Positions 59,739 to 64,000 of a DNA stretch of 64,000 nt are shown here, one piece after another. The DNA comes from an uncultured Chloroflexota bacterium (GTDB lineage Bacteria; Chloroflexota; Chloroflexia; Thermomicrobiales; UBA6265). The notes under the pieces were generated by a model. That model worked only from the letters and a program-made list of their open reading frames with translations. It did no database searches and was not told where the DNA came from. Every line of letters starts with the position of its first letter. Position 1 is the stretch's first letter. Both the position numbers and the translations under genes were made by a program. The stretch spans positions 62,001 to 126,000 of the forward strand of contig CALGSZ010000057.1 of the NCBI GenBank assembly GCA_937901745.1, read 5' to 3'.

Positions 59739-61339
59739 CCGTCCGGGGGAGCGTTCGCGTCGGGCTCGCGCCTCCGCAGCAGAATCGTCGTTGGGTTCGT
59801 CCACGCCGTCCCGCCACCCCATGCCATCGCGCAGGACGGATCTTCGGATGGACAGCCTCTCGGCGCCGGACCCGGATGGAAGTGCAGCTCGAGCGTCGGC
59901 GGCGGCAGCGGCGGATGATCGTCCCGCCAGGAGAAGTTGAGATCGTACAGCCAGGTTAGGACGGGAACGTCGGCTGGCCGGGTGCGCTTCACCCACTCGT
60001 CCGCGACGCTCATGTCGCTGAACTCGTTGACCAGGTATTGGTCGGAGTAGTACGCGATCGTGCCGATCTCCCCGTAGATCGCGATCGAGGTTTCCGGCTC
60101 TAGATTGTCGCGCAGCCAGGTTCCGACGGTTCGATATTCCGCGGCTGTCGCCCAGTTTGTGTTGATCGGTGCTTCGGTCAGCGGAAAACCTTCCCGCGCG
60201 ACGAGGATGACGAGTCCAGCCGCCGGCACGAGCACGAGCGCCCAGACGCCGCGCCAGCGGCGAACCGGCGCCACGAGACACCGCGCGCCCACGGCGGCGA
60301 TGAGCATGAGTGGCGCAACCTGGTGGATGTAGTACCAGTGATACGGCGGGACTTCGAGGAGCGAGTAGGCGGCGGCGTGGGCAGCGCCGTAGGCCGCCAG
60401 GATTCCGACAAACGCGAGCGCCCGCCTGTTGCACCGCCAGAGACAGCCGAGCCCAAGCGGCGCCAGCGCCAACGTAGCGCGCGTCTCGAACGGGTACCGA
60501 TCCAGATACAGGCGCAAGCCCGTGGCGAATGTCGAAACGCCCCACGCTGATTGCTCGATCTTGATCACGAGCGTATCCGGGACGAACGAGCCGAGCAGGA
60601 GCCAGGAGACGACGAACCACGGTGCGATGACCGCACCGTAGGTCGCGGCGAGTCGGAATCGCTGGTACAGCGGCAGGCGATTCGCAATGAGGAGGATGAG
60701 AGCGAGCAGAACGCCGTCCGGCCGCGCGAGCGTCAATAGCCCGCACACCACGGCCATCGCGGTCCACCTCCGCTCGAGCCACAACGCAATGGCGGTAACG
60801 AGAAGCAAGACGTAAAGCAGGCTCTCTAAGCCAAACGTCGAGACGAGTAGGAGATTCGTCGCCAGCGCGAAAAAGGCTAAGAGGCCGAAGAACCGGTCGC
60901 CGAACAGGTGCCGCGAGAGGCGCAGCGTGACCCACAGCAGCGCGGCAAGCTCGAGCGCGGTCAACACGACCGCCGCGGTCACTGCCGAGCCCGTGACGAG
61001 CGTGCCAGCGGCAATGAGCAGGACGTTCAGGGGAGAAGTTGCCGTATTTGACGGATAGCCGGCGTAGAAGCCCCAGGTGCCGCTCTCCACGAGGGTGCGA
61101 GCGTACCGGAACTGGATGAAGGCGTCATCGACGAAGGTGGCGCGGAGACTCCAGGCGTAGGCCAGCGTGCACGCGAGGATCGCGACGCTAATCACCACGC
61201 TCCGTGATTGGCGGCGTCGCCGTTGAGACGTGCCGGCTTCGATAGCCGAAGCAAGGACTTCCTCGACCTCCAGTCGCTCGACCGTCACTTGCTCCGGCGC
61301 GGACACGGAGAACTGAGCCGCCGTGGGGTCAGTTGCCAT
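59735..61339 (-). CDS. GT-C type membrane glycosyltransferase
   Basis: This encodes 534 residues from ATG 61339. A 45-residue cytoplasmic N-terminus is followed by about ten membrane helices. The first external loop contains VDDAFIQFRYARTLVESG, a DD motif typical of GT-C polyprenyl-phosphate-sugar-dependent transferases and close to the mycobacterial AftB-like and other arabinosyl/mannosyl families. The C-terminal 130 residues are an external soluble domain. It would add sugars to a surface glycan, glycolipid or protein outside the membrane. Confidence 0.72.
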   Translation of the reverse strand: MATDPTAAQFSVSAPEQVTVERLEVEEVLASAIEAGTSQRRRRQSRSVVISVAILACTLAYAWSLRATFVDDAFIQFRYARTLVESGTWGFYAGYPSNTATSPLNVLLIAAGTLVTGSAVTAAVVLTALELAALLWVTLRLSRHLFGDRFFGLLAFFALATNLLLVSTFGLESLLYVLLLVTAIALWLERRWTAMAVVCGLLTLARPDGVLLALILLIANRLPLYQRFRLAATYGAVIAPWFVVSWLLLGSFVPDTLVIKIEQSAWGVSTFATGLRLYLDRYPFETRATLALAPLGLGCLWRCNRRALAFVGILAAYGAAHAAAYSLLEVPPYHWYYIHQVAPLMLIAAVGARCLVAPVRRWRGVWALVLVPAAGLVILVAREGFPLTEAPINTNWATAAEYRTVGTWLRDNLEPETSIAIYGEIGTIAYYSDQYLVNEFSDMSVADEWVKRTRPADVPVLTWLYDLNFSWRDDHPPLPPPTLELHFHPGPAPRGCPSEDPSCAMAWGGGTAWTNPTTILLRRREPDANAPPDG

Positions 61340-61382
61340 CTGACCTCCTGGTCGCCCTCGAAAGGTTCCGTTGCTTGCTTGC

Positions 61383-62513
61383 TCAGCCCGTTATTCGATA
61401 GACGCCGCCGCCCAAATCGACGAGATAGAGCTCACCGGCGGCATCTTCGCCGAAGGAGACGATGCGCAATCCGGTTGCCACCGGACCGATCTTGCGCCAA
61501 TCGTCCCCTTCCGGCACCAGCCCCCAGACGTCCCCGGAGCAATAGTCGGCGTAGAGATAGGTGCCGCGCAGCGCCGGGATCTCGCTCCCCCGGTAGACGT
61601 ACCCGCCGGTTATCACGCAGCCTTCCTCTCGGCTGAACCCGCCGACGGGCACGAAGAGGTCCAGACCTTCGCAATCAGATGCGCGGCACGCTGTCCCTTC
61701 CATGAGGTCCCAGCCGAAGTTCAGGCCACCGACATTGGCAGGCTGGAAGTTGATCTCCTCGTAGAGCGCGGAGCCGACATCTCCGATCCAGAGATCGCCG
61801 GTCTCGCGATCGAAGCTGAACCGCCACGGATTGCGCAGCCCGTATGCCCAGATCTCTGGCCGCGCGCCGGCTCGTTCTACGAACGGGTTGTCGGGCGGGA
61901 TCGCGTACGGAAGGTCCGGATCTCGGCGGTCGACGTCGATGCGGAGGATCTTGCCGAGCGGGGTCCCCAAATCCTGGCCGTTCTGCCCGTTGCCTCCGCC
62001 GCCGTCGCCGAGGCCGATATACAGGTAGCCGTCCGGGCCAAAGAGGAGCAGCCCGCCGTTGTGATTGGACGCCGGCTGCTCTACCGCCAGCAGCGTCTCA
62101 GCGCTCGCCGGGTCGGCCCGGTCGGGATTGCCCGCGTCGACGCGGTAACGAACGACGCGGGTGTCTCCCTCTTTGTTCGTGTAGTAGACGAAGAAGGTGC
62201 CGTTCTCCGCAAATTGAGGGTGGAAGGCAATGCTCAGCAGGCCCCGTTCCCCGCAGCACCCGACGTCGCTCGTCACGTCGAGGAACGGCTCGGGCAGGAT
62301 TTGCCCATCGCGGATGACGCGGATGACGCCCTCTTGCTCGACGACGAAGAGGCGACCGGTGCCGTCACCCGCGTCAGCGACGTGCACCGGCCGGTCAAAC
62401 CCATCGGCGACGAGCGTGACGCGGAAATCCAGCTGCTGAGCGCTGGCAGGATTCACAGCGCCAGCAATCACGCTCAGGATCACCGCCACGACGAGTGCAA
62501 GTCGTCCGCGCAT
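61383..62513 (-). CDS. PQQ-type soluble sugar dehydrogenase (GSDH family), exported
   Basis: This encodes 376 residues from ATG 62513; the open frame extends 60 codons upstream without a site. A signal peptide occupies about 1-25. The beta-propeller has the family hallmarks FDRPVHVADAGDGTGRLFVVEQ, NHNGGLLLFGPDGYLYIGLGD split around the middle, LGKILRIDVD and WAYGLRNPWRFSFD. Such proteins oxidise aldoses with PQQ or, in some groups, bind sugars without it. It would act outside the membrane, complementing the cytoplasmic GMC enzymes. Confidence 0.88.
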   Translation of the reverse strand: MRGRLALVVAVILSVIAGAVNPASAQQLDFRVTLVADGFDRPVHVADAGDGTGRLFVVEQEGVIRVIRDGQILPEPFLDVTSDVGCCGERGLLSIAFHPQFAENGTFFVYYTNKEGDTRVVRYRVDAGNPDRADPASAETLLAVEQPASNHNGGLLLFGPDGYLYIGLGDGGGGNGQNGQDLGTPLGKILRIDVDRRDPDLPYAIPPDNPFVERAGARPEIWAYGLRNPWRFSFDRETGDLWIGDVGSALYEEINFQPANVGGLNFGWDLMEGTACRASDCEGLDLFVPVGGFSREEGCVITGGYVYRGSEIPALRGTYLYADYCSGDVWGLVPEGDDWRKIGPVATGLRIVSFGEDAAGELYLVDLGGGVYRITG

Positions 62514-62596
62514 CGTCCATCTCCCGAAGTAGCGACAACGATCGCGATGCAGCGGCCGGGCGTCGTCGAGCGCGCGTAGCTTTGCGTGGCGATCCG

Positions 62597-64000
62597 CTAC
62601 AGCGTCTCGGTCCGCATTGCCTCCGCCGGCGGCGCCGGGTTCGGGCCGAGCACCTTGCGGACGAACGCCGCCGCGCGCGCGGCCGTCGTCCACCGCGTCT
62701 CGCCAGCCGACGTCTCACGCTCGAACTGGACTCCACCCAGCTCGTCCAGCAGCCTGACCAGCACTTCGAGCTGAGCTTGGCGTCCCTCGCCCGCGCGATC
62801 CGTGCCGATCAGCAGCAGCGGAACCGAAATCGCGCCGACGAACGTCTCCGGCGCGCGGAGCGCGTGTTGCGCTTGGCTCGAGATTGGGAGACCGAGGGCT
62901 TGGGCGTGCCACTCGCGGTAGTCGTCGTCAGCCTCGTCCAGCTCAAGGTCCCAATCAACGATCGGGTCAATGGCAACCGCTGCCTTCACGTAGCCGGGTC
63001 GCCCGCCGGCGAACGTCAGGGCGATCGAGCCGCCGTGACCCCACCCGACGATCGCGATGCGGTCGCCGTCGATGTCGTCCCGCGCCCGCAGCATCTTGAT
63101 CAGATCGAGGAGATCGTTCGCCTCGGTCTCCATCTCGCCGTGCTCGCGCAGGGCGTTGAAGATCTTCCGGCCGTAGCCGGGCGTGCCGTGCAGGCTCGGC
63201 GCGACGACGGCGAAGCCCGCGGCGGCGAGCGACTGCTCAACCGGGCGGAAGCTCATCGTCCGCGGTCGATGCGGCGCCTCGTCCAAATAGATGACTGCTG
63301 GCAGACGACCGACCCACTGCGGCTGCCGGTAGTAGAGCGCGCCGAGTTTGGTCGCATTCCAGGTATCGAACTCGAGGTGAGTCGGCTCGACCAGATCCCG
63401 GCCGGCCTCCCAAGGCACCGCCGGCGGCAGCTCCTGCCGCTCAGCGTCCTTGGCCGCTTCCTGGACGATGAAGCGCGGCGCGCCGGTAGCCGGGGCATAG
63501 CGGTAGACGACGCGCTTGGTCTCGTCGTCTCCGAGCCAGCGGCCAGCATCCGCGACGCCATTCCCTGGGTCGTACGGATCGGCGGTGGCGGCGCTCACGC
63601 CGCGATCCAGGATTCGCACGACGCCTTGATTCAGGCGTGAGTAAAGCATCCGGCTGCCGTCTCGTGAATATCGCGGATCGGCCTTGTCGCCCCGCTCGCT
63701 GGAGAGGTTCCAGCCAGCGGAGTTGTCCGGGTTGACGACGGCGATGTTATCCCACTCACTGTCTTGGTTGATGTAGGCGATTTGCGGCCGATGCGGGGCC
63801 CATCGCAGCGAATGACGCGGCGACAGCTTCTTCGTCACCTGCTTAGTCTCGCCGTTGGTGACATCGATCGTCCAAATATGGTCCCCGGTCTGCTCGCCCT
63901 CCCAGGACCGGCGGCAGAAGGCGATGCGCGTCCCATCTGGCGACCAGCACGGATCGCGGTCGTCCTGCCCGGCAGGCGCGTGCGTCAGCTGCACCACCAG
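62597..64000 (-). CDS. S9-type prolyl oligopeptidase/dipeptidyl aminopeptidase homologue, catalytic triad lost (5' end beyond window)
   Basis: The frame runs from beyond base 64000 to the stop at 62597, giving at least 467 residues. The N-terminal part is a TolB/DPP-type propeller (CWSPDGTRIAF, RYSRDGSRMLYS). The C-terminal part is an alpha/beta hydrolase with the S9 layout: YLDEAPHRP, then SLHGTPGYGR, and the nucleophile elbow at GWGHGG, where S9 enzymes have GxSxGG. The Ser is replaced by Gly. The acid loop reads GTDRAGEGRQ and no histidine follows before the end. It is therefore most likely a non-catalytic member. The start lies outside the window. Confidence 0.85.
   Translation of the reverse strand: MVVQLTHAPAGQDDRDPCWSPDGTRIAFCRRSWEGEQTGDHIWTIDVTNGETKQVTKKLSPRHSLRWAPHRPQIAYINQDSEWDNIAVVNPDNSAGWNLSSERGDKADPRYSRDGSRMLYSRLNQGVVRILDRGVSAATADPYDPGNGVADAGRWLGDDETKRVVYRYAPATGAPRFIVQEAAKDAERQELPPAVPWEAGRDLVEPTHLEFDTWNATKLGALYYRQPQWVGRLPAVIYLDEAPHRPRTMSFRPVEQSLAAAGFAVVAPSLHGTPGYGRKIFNALREHGEMETEANDLLDLIKMLRARDDIDGDRIAIVGWGHGGSIALTFAGGRPGYVKAAVAIDPIVDWDLELDEADDDYREWHAQALGLPISSQAQHALRAPETFVGAISVPLLLIGTDRAGEGRQAQLEVLVRLLDELGGVQFERETSAGETRWTTAARAAAFVRKVLGPNPAPPAEAMRTETL

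Overview
The window is about 64 kb of GC-rich bacterial chromosome. Gene content suggests a thermophilic or soil Chloroflexota of the class Thermomicrobia (Sphaerobacter-like). This is an inference from: a trehalose-phosphatase; an S6-SSB-S18 operon with long low-complexity tails; several GMC flavoproteins; carbohydrate ABC cassettes without their own ATPase; a decaprenyl-phosphate phosphoribosyltransferase-like UbiA protein; and a PgsA/acyltransferase pair of actinobacterial type. I see no rRNA, CRISPR array, insertion sequence or prophage. One tRNA gene is present.

Layout. 1-4.2 kb: otsB (partial, minus), a lipoprotein, a CysRS/MshC-type cysteine ligase, then rpsF-ssb-rpsR. 4.3-9.1 kb: a membrane-anchored parvulin, a DUF1648-like membrane protein, a CDP-alcohol phosphatidyltransferase and an LpxL/PatA-type acyltransferase whose end overlaps rimO by 200 bp tail to tail. 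9-13.2 kb: rimO and yajQ (minus), then a histidine kinase/response regulator pair. 13.3-16.4 kb: a promoter, a strongly folded RNA region, tRNA-Ala(GGC), a T-box-like terminator and leuS. 16.6-20.9 kb: a three-gene ABC-2 exporter and a hydroxybutyrate-type SDR. 21-24.5 kb: gcvPB (minus), an MFS transporter and a small membrane protein.

24.6-47.9 kb is a catabolic region. It holds a gluconate-dehydrogenase-subunit-3/GMC fusion, a crotonase and a GH88 unsaturated glucuronyl hydrolase, followed by a sugar ABC importer (binding protein plus two permeases) and a second GMC oxidoreductase. After an epimerase and a UbiA protein come a GntR regulator fused to a solute-binding-protein domain, divergent from a second sugar importer, then a GH38 alpha-mannosidase, a Gfo/Idh/MocA oxidoreductase and a phytoene-desaturase-like FAD protein (minus). 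Together these look like uptake and oxidation of uronide- and mannose-containing glycans. Neither importer has an ATPase gene, so a shared one must be encoded elsewhere.

48-64 kb is mixed: a small conserved protein, a secreted L,D-transpeptidase, RecJ, a lipoprotein, a LOG-family protein, Lon, a DUF1684 protein, a UDP-glucuronate-decarboxylase-like SDR, MurI, a GT-C membrane glycosyltransferase, a PQQ-type sugar dehydrogenase, and a truncated S9-type alpha/beta hydrolase that has lost its catalytic serine.

The most unusual items are the tRNA-Ala gene lying between a structured leader and a T-box-like terminator before leuS, the GntR-SBP fusion with a dyad-overlapped divergent promoter, a 150-nt branched RNA between a binding protein and its permease, and the catalytically dead S9 hydrolase.
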